64,000 nt of DNA from Streptomyces sp. NBC_00239. Lineage in GTDB: Bacteria > Actinomycetota > Actinomycetes > Streptomycetales > Streptomycetaceae. Position 1 is the stretch's first letter. Each line of letters opens with the position of its first letter. The notes beneath the pieces are model-generated. The model ran no database searches and was not told the DNA's origin. It saw nothing but the letters and a program-made list of their open reading frames with translations. The DNA lies in assembly GCF_036194065.1 (NCBI RefSeq), contig NZ_CP108095.1, forward strand, positions 5,766,001-5,830,000, in the 5' to 3' direction. Positions 51,902 to 60,183 of this stretch are shown piece by piece. The position numbers and the translations under genes are program-made.

Positions 51902-52183
51902 CTAGGCGTCGAGGCCGATGGCGAAGGCCGCTTCGAGGTCGTGCTGGGAGTACGTGCGGAAGGCGACGTGCGTGTCGGTGCCCTCGACGCCGGGGATCTT
52001 GCTGATGCGGCCGGGGATGATGTCGGCCAGGTCGTCGTGGCGGGCGACGCGGACCAGGGCGATCAGGTCGTACGTACCCGTGACGGAGTAGACCTCGCTG
52101 ACGTTCTCCAGCGCGGCGATCGACTCGGCGATCTCGGGGATCCGGTCCACGCTGGTCTTGATGAGGACAAGAGCGGTGATCAC
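51902..52183 (-). CDS. Stand-alone Lrp/AsnC-type ligand-binding (RAM) domain
   Basis: A 93-residue protein from GTG 52183 that corresponds only to the RAM domain: TALVLIKTSVDRIPEIAESI, VSEVYSVTGTYDLIALVRV, ILR-like GRISKIPGVEGTDTHVAF. It lacks the DNA-binding helix-turn-helix. Such small proteins assemble into ring-like oligomers and bind amino acids; a regulatory or metabolic partner role is likely. It is coupled to the rhomboid protease gene by a 4-bp GTGA overlap, the rhomboid being upstream on the minus strand. Confidence 0.88.
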   Translation of the reverse strand: MITALVLIKTSVDRIPEIAESIAALENVSEVYSVTGTYDLIALVRVARHDDLADIIPGRISKIPGVEGTDTHVAFRTYSQHDLEAAFAIGLDA

Positions 52184-52899
52184 GGTGGAAAGTCTCCCTC
52201 GGTGGCCGGGGCTGGGTTCTTCACTCTAGTCGTATGGCGGTAGCGGACCCACGCGTAGCCGAAGCCGAGGGCGAAGCCCACCAGGTGGGCCAGGTAGGCG
52301 ACGCCGGGGCCGCTGCCGGCGCGGTGGGCGGCCAGGCCCTGGAGGGCGAACCAGAACACCAGCACGATCCACGCGGGGAAGCGCAGCGGGAGGAAGAAGA
52401 GGAAGGGGAACAGGCTGGTGACGCGGGCGCGGGGGAAGAGCAGCAGGAAGGCTCCCAGCACGCCGGAGATCGCACCGGACGCGCCGACCAGCGTCTGGTC
52501 GGAGTTCGCGTTGGCGGCCGCGTAGGCCACGAGGGAGAGGTAGCCGCAGACCAGGTAGAACGCGGTGAACTCCAGGCGGCCCATCCGCTCCTCGGCCATC
52601 ACGCCGAAGACGTGCAGGAAGAGCATGTTGCCCAGCAGGTGCAGCCAGCTGCCGTGGACGAACAGTGCGGTCAGGGGGGTGAGGGCGGTGCGGGCCGTGA
52701 CGGTGAAGAGCTCGTCCGGGATCACGCCCCAGCGGCGCAGGTAGGCGGTCTGGGCGGCGAGCAGTTCGTCCCCGGTGCCGTACAGCGGATTCATGCCCGA
52801 CAGCGGGCCGATCAGGAAGATCACGGAGCAGACGGCGATCAGGGAGTGGGTGATCACGGGGCCGGATCCCCGCTTCGTGGTCAGGTCCGGAGCGATCAT
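52180..52899 (-). CDS. Rhomboid intramembrane serine protease
   Basis: A 239-residue polytopic protease from ATG 52899. Rhomboid landmarks are HGSWLHLLGNMLFLHVFG (helix 2 His residues), the serine motif VGASGAISGVLGAFLL and the final histidine AHLVGFALGFGYAW. About six helices are visible. It cleaves transmembrane proteins in the membrane; substrates unknown. It overlaps the small RAM protein gene by 4 bp, so the two are coupled. The open frame extends to 52956, but that adds no family sequence. The start has a weak RBS. Confidence 0.88.
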   Translation of the reverse strand: MIAPDLTTKRGSGPVITHSLIAVCSVIFLIGPLSGMNPLYGTGDELLAAQTAYLRRWGVIPDELFTVTARTALTPLTALFVHGSWLHLLGNMLFLHVFGVMAEERMGRLEFTAFYLVCGYLSLVAYAAANANSDQTLVGASGAISGVLGAFLLLFPRARVTSLFPFLFFLPLRFPAWIVLVFWFALQGLAAHRAGSGPGVAYLAHLVGFALGFGYAWVRYRHTTRVKNPAPATEGDFPP

Positions 52900-53043
52900 G
52901 ACCAGAGCATGTCGTACGGGGGCGAAGGGGACGGGTTGCCCCGCCGTGTCTCGCATGCGGGACGGGGGCCCGCGCGGGGACGCCGGAAGGCCGTAGGGTT
53001 ACGAGCGGTACACAGGACGCGCCTTGAAGGAGACGACTTCCCG

Positions 53044-53283
53044 ATGACGGTTCCCCTCCCGACCGCCACGACCCGGTGGCGCTGCACGCTGTGCGGCAAC
53101 CTCACCCGGTTCGACGTCACCCGTTCGTCGAAGGTGGTGGAGTACGTGCACCTCGACCTTGCCGGGGAGCCGAAGGTCGAGGAGCGTGAGGTGGTGAGTG
53201 AGACCATCGAGTCGGTCCGCTGCCGCTGGTGCAACGCGGTGGACCAGATCGAACTCGTGGACAGGCCGGGCTCGGACTCCTGA
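53044..53283 (+). CDS. Small zinc-ribbon protein
   Basis: A 79-residue protein from ATG 53044, preceded by AAGGAG about 11 nt upstream. Two CxxC pairs (WRCTLCGNLTRFDVT and VRCRWCNAVDQIEL) flank a beta-rich middle (SKVVEYVHLDLAGEP), giving a zinc ribbon. Role unknown: it may be a structural or nucleic-acid/protein-binding module. It lies 45 bp before the NYN-domain gene in the same direction, likely one transcript. Confidence 0.8.
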   Translation: MTVPLPTATTRWRCTLCGNLTRFDVTRSSKVVEYVHLDLAGEPKVEEREVVSETIESVRCRWCNAVDQIELVDRPGSDS

Positions 53284-53328
53284 GGGAGTCGCGGCACGGA
53301 TGGTTTCTGACGGTAGGGGTGACGGATT

Positions 53329-54672
53329 GTGGAGCCTGCAAGCGGCGCCGGCGACGCCGCCGAGGCGCTCGACCGACCGTTGCCCGAGGGCGTACGGCGC
53401 CGGGTCGTCGCCTTCGTGTCGGACGCCTTCGGCGGACTGACGCTCGCCGACCTTCCGGCGCAGCTGCGCCAGTACGCCCGGTTCACCCCGACCCGGCGGG
53501 CCAAGTTCGCCGGCAACGCCATGGCCTCGGCGCTGGAGAGCGACCCGGTCTTCCGCGGGCGCATCGGGGAGAAGCTGAAGGAGGCCCAGCCGGAGCTGGC
53601 GGGCGCCCTGGACTCCGGCGCGCCGCCCGCGGCCGCCGACCCCCTCGACGTGGCGGCGGCCGCGTACGTGCTGCGCCCGGCGGGCTGGGTCAAGCTGGTC
53701 GCCGCCGCCGGTGAGGAGGCCCAGCGGGCCGACGCCGAGCGGGTGGGCGAAGAAGCGCAGCGGGAGCTGGAGCGGCTGCGCGAGGAACTCGCCGCCGTCC
53801 GCGAGCAGCACAAGTCCGGCGGCGAGCACCTGCGGCACGAGCTGGAGGCCGCCCGGAAGGAAGCGGAATCGCTTCAGCGCAAGCTGCGCAGCGCCCAGAG
53901 CGATGTGAAGCGGGCCGAAGCGGCGCTGCGCAAGGCGTCCGCGGAACTCGACGTGATCCGCACCGAGACCGCCCACCAGGTGGCCTCCGCCGAGAGCGAG
54001 AGCCGACGGCTCAAGTCCCGGCTGTCGGAGACCGAGGCGGCCCTGGAGGCCAGCAGGCGGGCCACCCGCGAGGGCCGCAGCGTCGAGGACATGCGGGTGC
54101 GGCTGCTGCTCGACACCGTGCTGGAGTCGGCGCAGGGGCTGCGGCGCGAACTGGCGCTGCCGCCGGTGTCGGTGCGCCCCGCCGAGACCGTCGACGCGGT
54201 CGAGCCGGGACGGATGACGCCGAAGGACATCGCGGCCCGGGCGCTGTCGGAGACCGACCCGGCGCTCCTGGACCAGCTGCTGGCGCTGCCGCAGGTGCAC
54301 CTGGTCGTCGACGGCTACAACGTCACCAAGACCGGCTACCCGACCATGCCGCTGGAGAAGCAGCGGCTGCGGTTGCTGGGCGGGCTGTCGATGCTGGCCG
54401 CCCAGACCGGCGCGGAGATGACCTGTGTCTTCGACGGCGCGGAGCTGGCCGCCCCGGTGCTGCTCGCACCGCCGCGCGGGGTGCGGGTGCTGTTCTCCAA
54501 GCCCGGTGTGACCGCGGACGAGTTGATCCGGCAGCTGGTGCGGGCCGAGCCCGCGGGCCGCCCGGTGGTGGTGGTGTCCACCGACCGCGAGGTCGCCGAC
54601 GGCGTGGCCAAATCGGGCGCGCGTCCGGTTGCTTCCGCCTTGTTGCTGAAGCGGCTTTCGCGCATCTCGTAA
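53329..54672 (+). CDS. NYN-domain (YacP-type) RNA-binding/nuclease protein with coiled coil
   Basis: A 447-residue protein from GTG 53329. The N-terminal region (about 10-120) starts LPEGVRRRVVAFVSDAFGGL. A long coiled coil (about 125-255) is rich in REELAAVREQ and LESAR-type heptads (ELEAARKEAESLQRKLRSA). The C-terminal NYN/PIN-like domain (about 320-447) begins HLVVDGYNVTKTGYP and has the acidic residues in MTCVFDGAEL and VVVSTDREVADGVA. YacP/NYN proteins are predicted RNA endonucleases. It is preceded by a small zinc-ribbon gene, consistent with an RNA-related pair. Direction and spacing suggest cotranscription. Confidence 0.85.
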   Translation: MEPASGAGDAAEALDRPLPEGVRRRVVAFVSDAFGGLTLADLPAQLRQYARFTPTRRAKFAGNAMASALESDPVFRGRIGEKLKEAQPELAGALDSGAPPAAADPLDVAAAAYVLRPAGWVKLVAAAGEEAQRADAERVGEEAQRELERLREELAAVREQHKSGGEHLRHELEAARKEAESLQRKLRSAQSDVKRAEAALRKASAELDVIRTETAHQVASAESESRRLKSRLSETEAALEASRRATREGRSVEDMRVRLLLDTVLESAQGLRRELALPPVSVRPAETVDAVEPGRMTPKDIAARALSETDPALLDQLLALPQVHLVVDGYNVTKTGYPTMPLEKQRLRLLGGLSMLAAQTGAEMTCVFDGAELAAPVLLAPPRGVRVLFSKPGVTADELIRQLVRAEPAGRPVVVVSTDREVADGVAKSGARPVASALLLKRLSRIS

Positions 54673-54931
54673 CTCCTGGGTGTAATGCCCGATTTCACGG
54701 AACAGACGGTCAAGTGGCCGCTACTGCGCGTGCGGAGTGCGTAAATAACCTGGTCGAGCGGCGAGATTTTGCACAACAGGATTTGAACTGATCACAAGAA
54801 GGTCACTAGGGTCTGGGCTCAAACCTTCGTGCGGTTGATCACCCATTCGGGGTGACGGGCGGAGGACCGCCGAGTCTGTGTTCTCCGGGGTTGTCCCGGT
54901 CGGCGGCTCTAGGAAGAAGGAGCTCGCCCCC
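54673..54931 (+). ncRNA. Probable c-di-AMP (ydaO/yuaA) riboswitch leader
   Basis: The 259-bp gap before the first NlpC/P60 gene contains a structured leader. GGGCTCAAACC and TGCGGTTGATCACCC (about 54815-54845) are followed by GACGGGCGGAGGACCGCCGAG and CCCGGTCGGCGGCTCTAGG. These resemble the ydaO class reported before cell-wall hydrolases of Streptomyces. The 3' helix ends next to AAGGAG (54917-54922), so the ribosome binding site is within reach of riboswitch folding. The upstream 120 bp (54673-54790) are A+T-richer and carry the promoter. The class call is pattern-based. Confidence 0.6.
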
Positions 54932-55975
54932 GTGGCGTCCCACCGTCGACCCAAGCAGCCGACCCGCGCTCGTGTGACCGTGCTCACCGCTACTGCCGCC
55001 GCGGCCGTCGCCCTGTCCTCCCAGGGGGCCTCCGCTGCCCCCGCGCAGCCGAGCAAGGGTGAGGTCAAGGCCAAGGTCGACGCCCTCTACGAGCAGGCGG
55101 AGCAGGCCACCGAGAAGTGGAACGCCGCCAAGGAGCAGCAGGCCAAGCTCGAAAAGCAGATCGGCCAGCTCCAGGACAAGGTCGCCCGCGGCCAGGGCGA
55201 GCTCAACGACCTGCGTTCCACGCTCGGTTCGATGGCCAGCGCCCAGTACCGCTCCGGCGGCATGGACAGCTCCATACAGCTGTTCCTCTCCGCTGACCCG
55301 GACGACTACCTGTCGAAGGCCTCGGTCCTCGACCAGTTGAGCGCCAAGCAGGCCGACGCCGTCACCCAGATCCAGGCCAAGCAGCGGACCCTCGCGCAGC
55401 AGCGCCAGGAGGCCGCCGGCAAGCTGAAGGACCTCGCGGAGACCCGCAAGGAACTCGGCGAGAAGAAGAAGCAGGTCCAGGCGAAGCTCGGCGAGGCGCA
55501 GCGCCTCCTCAACACCCTGACCGCCGCGGAGAAGGCCAAGCTCGACGAGCAGGAGAACCGCGCCAGCCGTGCCGGCGGCGGTGGCGGCGGCGAGCGCCCC
55601 GACCTCGGCAACGTCAAGGCCTCCGGCCGGGCCGGCGCCGCCCTCGCGGCCGCGCAGACCAAGATCGGCTTCCCGTACATCTCCGGCAACGAGGGCCCCA
55701 ACTCCTTCGACTGCTCGGGTCTGACCCAGTGGGCGTACCGGCAGGCCGGCGTCGACATCAGCCGTGTCACCTTCACGCAGGTCAACGACGGCAAGCGGAT
55801 CGGCCGCAGCGAGCTCCAGCCCGGCGACCTCGTCTTCTTCTACGGCGACCTGCACCACGTCGGCCTGTACGCGGGCAACAACATGACGCTGCACGCCTCG
55901 AACCCGCGCAGCGGCGTCAAGTACGAGTCGATGGACAACATGCCGTTCCAGTTCGGCGTCCGCGTCGGGGGCTGA
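54932..55975 (+). CDS. NlpC/P60 peptidoglycan endopeptidase (first copy)
   Basis: A 347-residue secreted cell-wall hydrolase from GTG 54932, 9 nt after AAGGAG. The signal peptide (ending GASAA) is followed by a long coiled coil (about 45-210; LEKQIGQLQDKVARGQGEL, QQRQEAAGKLKDLAETRKEL). The NlpC/P60 domain (about 230-347) has catalytic C in NSFDCSGLTQWAYRQ, His in DLHHVGLYAGN and the second His in LHASNP. It cleaves D-glutamyl-mesodiaminopimelate peptide bonds. The coiled coil may position it at the envelope, as in RipA-type hydrolases. The next gene is a paralogue, and a terminator separates them. Confidence 0.93.
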   Translation: MASHRRPKQPTRARVTVLTATAAAAVALSSQGASAAPAQPSKGEVKAKVDALYEQAEQATEKWNAAKEQQAKLEKQIGQLQDKVARGQGELNDLRSTLGSMASAQYRSGGMDSSIQLFLSADPDDYLSKASVLDQLSAKQADAVTQIQAKQRTLAQQRQEAAGKLKDLAETRKELGEKKKQVQAKLGEAQRLLNTLTAAEKAKLDEQENRASRAGGGGGGERPDLGNVKASGRAGAALAAAQTKIGFPYISGNEGPNSFDCSGLTQWAYRQAGVDISRVTFTQVNDGKRIGRSELQPGDLVFFYGDLHHVGLYAGNNMTLHASNPRSGVKYESMDNMPFQFGVRVGG

Positions 55976-56041
55976 CCTCCTCGGTCCCCACACGCCGACA
56001 CCGCCCATCCGGGCGAATTAACGCGCCTTTCGCTGACCTCG

Positions 56042-56076
56042 CGCCCCGCCGGTGACCTGTGTTCTCCGGCGGGGCG
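56042..56076 (+). terminator. Terminator between the two NlpC/P60 genes
   Basis: 11-bp arms CGCCCCGCCGG (56042-56052) and CCGGCGGGGCG (56066-56076) with a 13-nt loop. It separates the two paralogues, which probably have individual promoters. Confidence 0.82.
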
Positions 56077-56210
56077 TCACTCTCTGTGGCTGCTGGGGTC
56101 TTTGGTGGGGGTGTGCTCCCGGGGCTACTGTCGGCCAGCGCGGCACCCGGACACGGCCGTCCACGGGGGCGGACACGGGGCCCGCACCGCGGAAGGGAGT
56201 GGGGCTTCCT

Positions 56211-57251
56211 GTGACGTCCCATCGCCGGCCCGTGTCATCGGGCGCGGACCGCAGCACCACGATCACGGTCCTGTCCGCCGCCGCTGCCACCGCGGCGGCC
56301 GCTCTGGCCGCCGCCCCCGCGAGCGCGGCGCCGCACGACCCGGCCGACAGCGCCCGGGCGCGGGTGGACCGGCTCTTCGAGGAGGCCGAGCAGGCCACCG
56401 AGCGTTTCAACGAGGCCGGTGAGAAGGCCGCCCGGGTGCGCGCCGAGATCCGCCGCGTGCAGGACGCCGTGGCCCGCGGCCAGGACCGGATCAACACCAT
56501 GCGGGGCCTGCTCGGCAGCTACGCCGGGGCCCAGTACCGGTCCGGCGGGGTGGACCCCGCGGTCGAGCTGATGCTGTCCGAGGACCCCGACCACTACCTG
56601 GAGAAGGCCGCCGCCCTGGACCGGCTGACCAGCCGCCAGACCGGCAAGCTCGCCGAACTCCGCGAGGCCCAGCGCGAACTCGCCCAGCAGCGCCACGAGG
56701 CCTCCCACAAGCTGGCCGAGCTCGACGCGCTGCGCGCCGACGTGGCCCGCCAGAAGCGCGCGGTCACGGCGAAGCTGGCCGCGGCGCGGCGGATCCTGAA
56801 CGCGATGCCGACCGAGGAGCGGGCGGCGTTCGAGCGCGCGAACCGGTCCTCCGACCGTGGCCAGTCGATGGCGATGCCCGAACTGTCCGGTGCGGGCGCG
56901 CCGTCGGGCCGGGCCGCGGCCGCCGTGGCGGCCGCGCGGGCCGCCGTCGGGCGCCCGTACGTCTGGGGTGCCACGGGTCCCTCCGGCTTCGACTGCTCCG
57001 GGCTGATGGTCTGGTCGTACCGGCAGGCGGGTGTCGCGCTGCCGCGCACCTCGCAGGCGCAGCGGCACGCGGGTCGGCACGTGTCCCTCTCCGAGGCCCG
57101 CCCCGGTGACCTCGTCACGTACCGGTCCGATGCGAGCCATGTGGGCATGTACGTCGGCAACGGCCAGGTCGTGCACGCGCCGTATCCGGGGGCGCCGGTG
57201 CGGTATGACCCCGTCGGGATGATGCCGGTCTCCGCGATCACCCGCGTCTGA
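56211..57251 (+). CDS. NlpC/P60 peptidoglycan endopeptidase (second copy)
   Basis: A 346-residue paralogue of the preceding gene, from GTG 56211. It has the same plan: signal peptide ending APASAA, coiled coil (about 40-215; EQATERFNEAGEKAARVRAE) and a C-terminal NlpC/P60 domain (about 230-346). The catalytic C is in SGFDCSGLMVWSYRQAG, His in DASHVGMYVGN and the second His in VVHAPYPG. GGAAGGGAG lies about 11 nt upstream of the start and can pair with CTTCC just before it, weakly masking the RBS. It shares a 5' leader with structure resembling the first gene only loosely. The pair probably arose by duplication. Confidence 0.92.
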   Translation: MTSHRRPVSSGADRSTTITVLSAAAATAAAALAAAPASAAPHDPADSARARVDRLFEEAEQATERFNEAGEKAARVRAEIRRVQDAVARGQDRINTMRGLLGSYAGAQYRSGGVDPAVELMLSEDPDHYLEKAAALDRLTSRQTGKLAELREAQRELAQQRHEASHKLAELDALRADVARQKRAVTAKLAAARRILNAMPTEERAAFERANRSSDRGQSMAMPELSGAGAPSGRAAAAVAAARAAVGRPYVWGATGPSGFDCSGLMVWSYRQAGVALPRTSQAQRHAGRHVSLSEARPGDLVTYRSDASHVGMYVGNGQVVHAPYPGAPVRYDPVGMMPVSAITRV

Positions 57252-57773
57252 CCCGCCCGCCCGCACCGCCCCCAGCCCGCCTTCCCGGTGCCCGGGCGGC
57301 ACAGCCCGCCTGGGCGGCAACATCCAGCCCCGCCGGCGTTTGAGGCGCGGGTCCGGGCGGAGCCCGGTAACCCCCCCCCGCACCTTTCAGCCCCTCCGGC
57401 GTTTGAGGAGCGGGTCCGGGCAGGGCCCGGTGCCCGGCGGAGCCGGGTTGTTCTTGGGGCTCCGCCCCAAACCCCGCGCCTCAAACGCCGGCGAGGCTGG
57501 ATGTTGTGCCCCGGGGCACCGGCGAGGCTGGGGGTTGCGCCCCGGGGCGCCGGCGAGGCTGGGATGCCGCACGTAGCGCCGACAAGGGCTGGAAGTTGCA
57601 CCCCAGGGCACCGGCGAGGCTGGGATTGCCGCACGTAGCGCCGACAAGGGCTGGGGGTTGGGCCCCGGGGCACCGGCGGGGCTGGGGGTTGGGCCCCGGG
57701 GCACCGGCGGGGCTGGACGTCGCACCGCAGGGCGCCGGCGAGGGGGCCCGGGGGGCGGACGTACGATCGGGGT
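57252..57773. repeat. Palindromic element plus a 31-nt tandem array before the metalloprotease gene
   Basis: The 522-bp gap holds one repeat unit (about 57327-57365) and a complete element (57388-57499) with arms like those at 21119. Eight tandem units of 30-32 nt follow (57501-57742). Six units contain CCCCGGGGCACCGGCGAGG or variants. Two units contain GCCGCACGTAGCGCCGACAA. Then a -10-like TACGAT (57762-57767) lies 6 nt before the next GTG. There is no gene. Confidence 0.88.
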
Positions 57774-58970
57774 GTGGCGGCAGAGCGGCGTGGGGTGGGG
57801 CGGGCGGCGATCGCGGTGGTGCTCGCTCTGGCCCTCACCGGGTGTGCCGGAACCGCGGGGTCGGACGGCGGCGAGCGGGGGGAGGTCCGGGCGGTGCTCG
57901 GCCGGTGGTCGGCCGCGCTGCTCGCCCGCGACGCGGCGGGGTACCTCGCCGAGGACGCCCGGCCCACCGCCCGGCAGGACTTCGCCCGGCCGGCCGCGCT
58001 GCCCCTGGACTCCTGGGAGTACGCCCTCACCTCGCTGCGTACGGAAGGCGGCGGCCGGGCCTTCGCCGCGGCCGAGCTCCGCTACCGGCTCGCCGGGTAC
58101 GACACCGTCCCCGCGACCACCGCCCGGGACCTCGAACTCGCCCGTACCGGCGGCCGCTGGCGGATCGTCGCCGACCGGCCCGGCCCCGGCGCGCACCCCC
58201 AGTTGTGGGACCAGGGCCGGGTGACCGCCGTGCGCGGCGCGCACAGCCTGGTCCTGGGCGTCGAGGGCGGCGGCGCCGCCCGCCGGGAACTCCTCGCGGA
58301 CGTCTCGGCCGCGGCGGAGCGGGCCGTTCCGGCGGCGTCGGCGGCCTGGCCGCGCCCGTGGGCCCGCAAGGCCGTCGTCCTGGTGCCCGGCTCGCTGGAC
58401 GCGATGGCGGCGCTGCTCGGCGAGCCGCCGGCCACGTACCGGGGGATGGCGGCCGTGACCACCGGCCGGGTCGGCGACGGCCCGGTCCCGGCGGACCGGG
58501 TGACCGTCAACCCGCAGGCGTACGGGGAGCTCGGCGCGCTGGGCCGCCGGGTGGTGCTCGCCCACGAGGTCACGCACGTCGCGACCCGGGCGGCGACCTC
58601 GGCCGCGACCCCGCTGTGGCTGTCCGAGGGGTTCGCGGACTGGGCCGCGTACCGGGGGAGCGGGCGGACGCCCGAGGAGGCGGCGCCGGCGCTGGCGCGC
58701 GCCGTGCGCCGCGGCGATCCGCCGGGCGCCCTGCCGGCCGACCGGGACTTCGCCTTCGGCGGCGACGCGGACGCGCTGGCCGCCTCGTACGAAGGGGCCT
58801 GGCTGGCCTGCCGGATGATGGCGCAGCGGTGGGGCGAGCGGGCCCCGGCCGACTTCTACGCGGCGGTGTCGCGGTCCTCCCCGGCGGCGGCCTTCGCGTC
58901 GGTGCTCGGCACCGACGAGCGGGAGTTCACCGCGTCCTGGCGGGCGTACCTGCGCGAGCTGTTCGGCTGA
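57774..58970 (+). CDS. Lipoprotein with HExxH zinc-metallopeptidase-like domain
   Basis: A 398-residue exported protein from GTG 57774. Signal peptide with lipobox LALTGC, an NTF2-like N-terminal domain (about 35-135) and then a gluzincin-like region with LAHEVTHVATRAATS (HEVTH) and a downstream glutamate in LSEGFADWAAYRG, the zinc ligand arrangement of M1/MA peptidases. The middle (MAALLGEPPATYRGMAAVTTGR) is variable. It probably cleaves peptides outside the cell, or is a relic; substrate unknown. The final 115 bp overlap the convergent glycosyltransferase gene. No RBS, so a leaderless mRNA is likely. Confidence 0.78.
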   Translation: MAAERRGVGRAAIAVVLALALTGCAGTAGSDGGERGEVRAVLGRWSAALLARDAAGYLAEDARPTARQDFARPAALPLDSWEYALTSLRTEGGGRAFAAAELRYRLAGYDTVPATTARDLELARTGGRWRIVADRPGPGAHPQLWDQGRVTAVRGAHSLVLGVEGGGAARRELLADVSAAAERAVPAASAAWPRPWARKAVVLVPGSLDAMAALLGEPPATYRGMAAVTTGRVGDGPVPADRVTVNPQAYGELGALGRRVVLAHEVTHVATRAATSAATPLWLSEGFADWAAYRGSGRTPEEAAPALARAVRRGDPPGALPADRDFAFGGDADALAASYEGAWLACRMMAQRWGERAPADFYAAVSRSSPAAAFASVLGTDEREFTASWRAYLRELFG

Positions 58971-60115
58971 CCGGGGGCGGCCCGGGCGCCGGGCACCGTG
59001 TCGCGCCACAGTGCCCGGCACGCCGTGAGGGTGGCCGCGACCAGGAGCGCGTTGCGCAGGAACAGCGCCGTCACGCCCGGCCAGTCGCCGTGCACCACCC
59101 CGGAGAACCAGACCGGGAACTCAAGCAGCGTCAGCGGAGCGGCGAGCAGGACCAGCCGCGCCGGCCGCTCCATGCGCGTGGAGCGCAGCGTCAGGCACAC
59201 CGCGGCCAGCCCCACCAGCCACACCAGGTACTGCGGGCTGAGCACCCGGCTGGTCGTCGTGAAGAGCAGCACGGCGGTCAGCGCCGCGTCCGCCACCGTG
59301 TGCTCGCCGAACACCCGGGCCCGCAGCCGCCAGTACACGAGCCACCCCAGGGCCACCGCGGTCAGCGCCAGCGCGGCCCGGCTGACCAGGGGCACGTACG
59401 GGCCGAGGAACTCCACCGAGCCGTAGTTCAGCTGCACCCGTCCCGACCAGCCGTGCCACCGTGCCACGTGGAAGACCATCGCGCCCAGCGACTCCACCTC
59501 GGTGCCGCGGTCCCGCTGGAAGGTCAGGAACGACAGCGCCCCCGGCATCGCCAGCACGAGGCCGAGCAGCAGCGCGGCGCCGGTGGCCGCCGCCGCAGCC
59601 GGGGTGCGGCGGCCGCGCACGCCGGCGAGCAGCAGCGCCGGCCACACCTTGAGCAGCGCGCCCAGCCCCACCAGCGGCCCGCGGGCCCGCGGCAGCAGGA
59701 GCGCGGCCACCGCGACCGCCGTGACCATCAGGTCGTAGCGGGCGTACCCGGTGGGGCCCAGCAGAGGCAGGCCCGTGGTCCACGCCCAGGCGCCCAGGCG
59801 CCGCCGCCCGGTCCGGCGGCCCTCGCGGACCAGCAGCCAGGTGACCAGCGCGTCGGCGGCCAGGCAGAGCGCGAAGAAGGCGGCCGCGTAGCCGAGGAAG
59901 GGCAGGAGGGCGGGGGAGAGGATCGCGAGCGCCGCGCCCGGCGGGTACTGCCAGGTGACGTCGTCCAGCGGGAACGTGCCGGTGCGGAGCACCTGGTACC
60001 AACCCTGGTAGATCACGTGGACGTCGGTGGTGACGTCCGGACCGGGTACGACGAGCACCCGGAAGACGCAGAGCAGCAGCACGGCCCGGCTCGCGGTCCA
60101 CGCGGTGATGAGCAT
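58856..60115 (-). CDS. GT87-type integral membrane mannosyltransferase-like protein
   Basis: A 419-residue membrane protein with about eleven hydrophobic helices, GT-C-like. The first periplasmic loop holds the acidic VVPGPDVTTDVHVIYQGWYQ (catalytic Asp region of DUF2029/GT87). Other features are FPLDDVTWQYPPGAALAIL and PTGYARYDLMVTAVAVAALL. Such enzymes move mannose from polyprenyl-phosphate-mannose onto lipids or glycans in actinobacteria. Next to pimB' it is probably part of phosphatidylinositol mannoside or lipomannan-like synthesis. The C-terminal 38 codons overlap the metalloprotease gene on the opposite strand (58856-58970). The start is GTG or ATG at 60115. Confidence 0.8.
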   Translation of the reverse strand: MLITAWTASRAVLLLCVFRVLVVPGPDVTTDVHVIYQGWYQVLRTGTFPLDDVTWQYPPGAALAILSPALLPFLGYAAAFFALCLAADALVTWLLVREGRRTGRRRLGAWAWTTGLPLLGPTGYARYDLMVTAVAVAALLLPRARGPLVGLGALLKVWPALLLAGVRGRRTPAAAAATGAALLLGLVLAMPGALSFLTFQRDRGTEVESLGAMVFHVARWHGWSGRVQLNYGSVEFLGPYVPLVSRAALALTAVALGWLVYWRLRARVFGEHTVADAALTAVLLFTTTSRVLSPQYLVWLVGLAAVCLTLRSTRMERPARLVLLAAPLTLLEFPVWFSGVVHGDWPGVTALFLRNALLVAATLTACRALWRDTVPGARAAPGQPNSSRRYARQDAVNSRSSVPSTDAKAAAGEDRDTAA

Positions 60116-60183
60116 CGCGCCATGATGCCGGTCGGAAGGGGCCCGCAGCGATCAGGCGCGGCCGTTCGGTACTGTCGCAGACG

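Noticed and set aside
51222..51905. Frames of 172-205 codons in the gap before the Lrp-type gene
   Set aside because: Arg/Gly/Pro-rich without any motif, no ribosome binding site, and they span the stem-loop and direct repeat.
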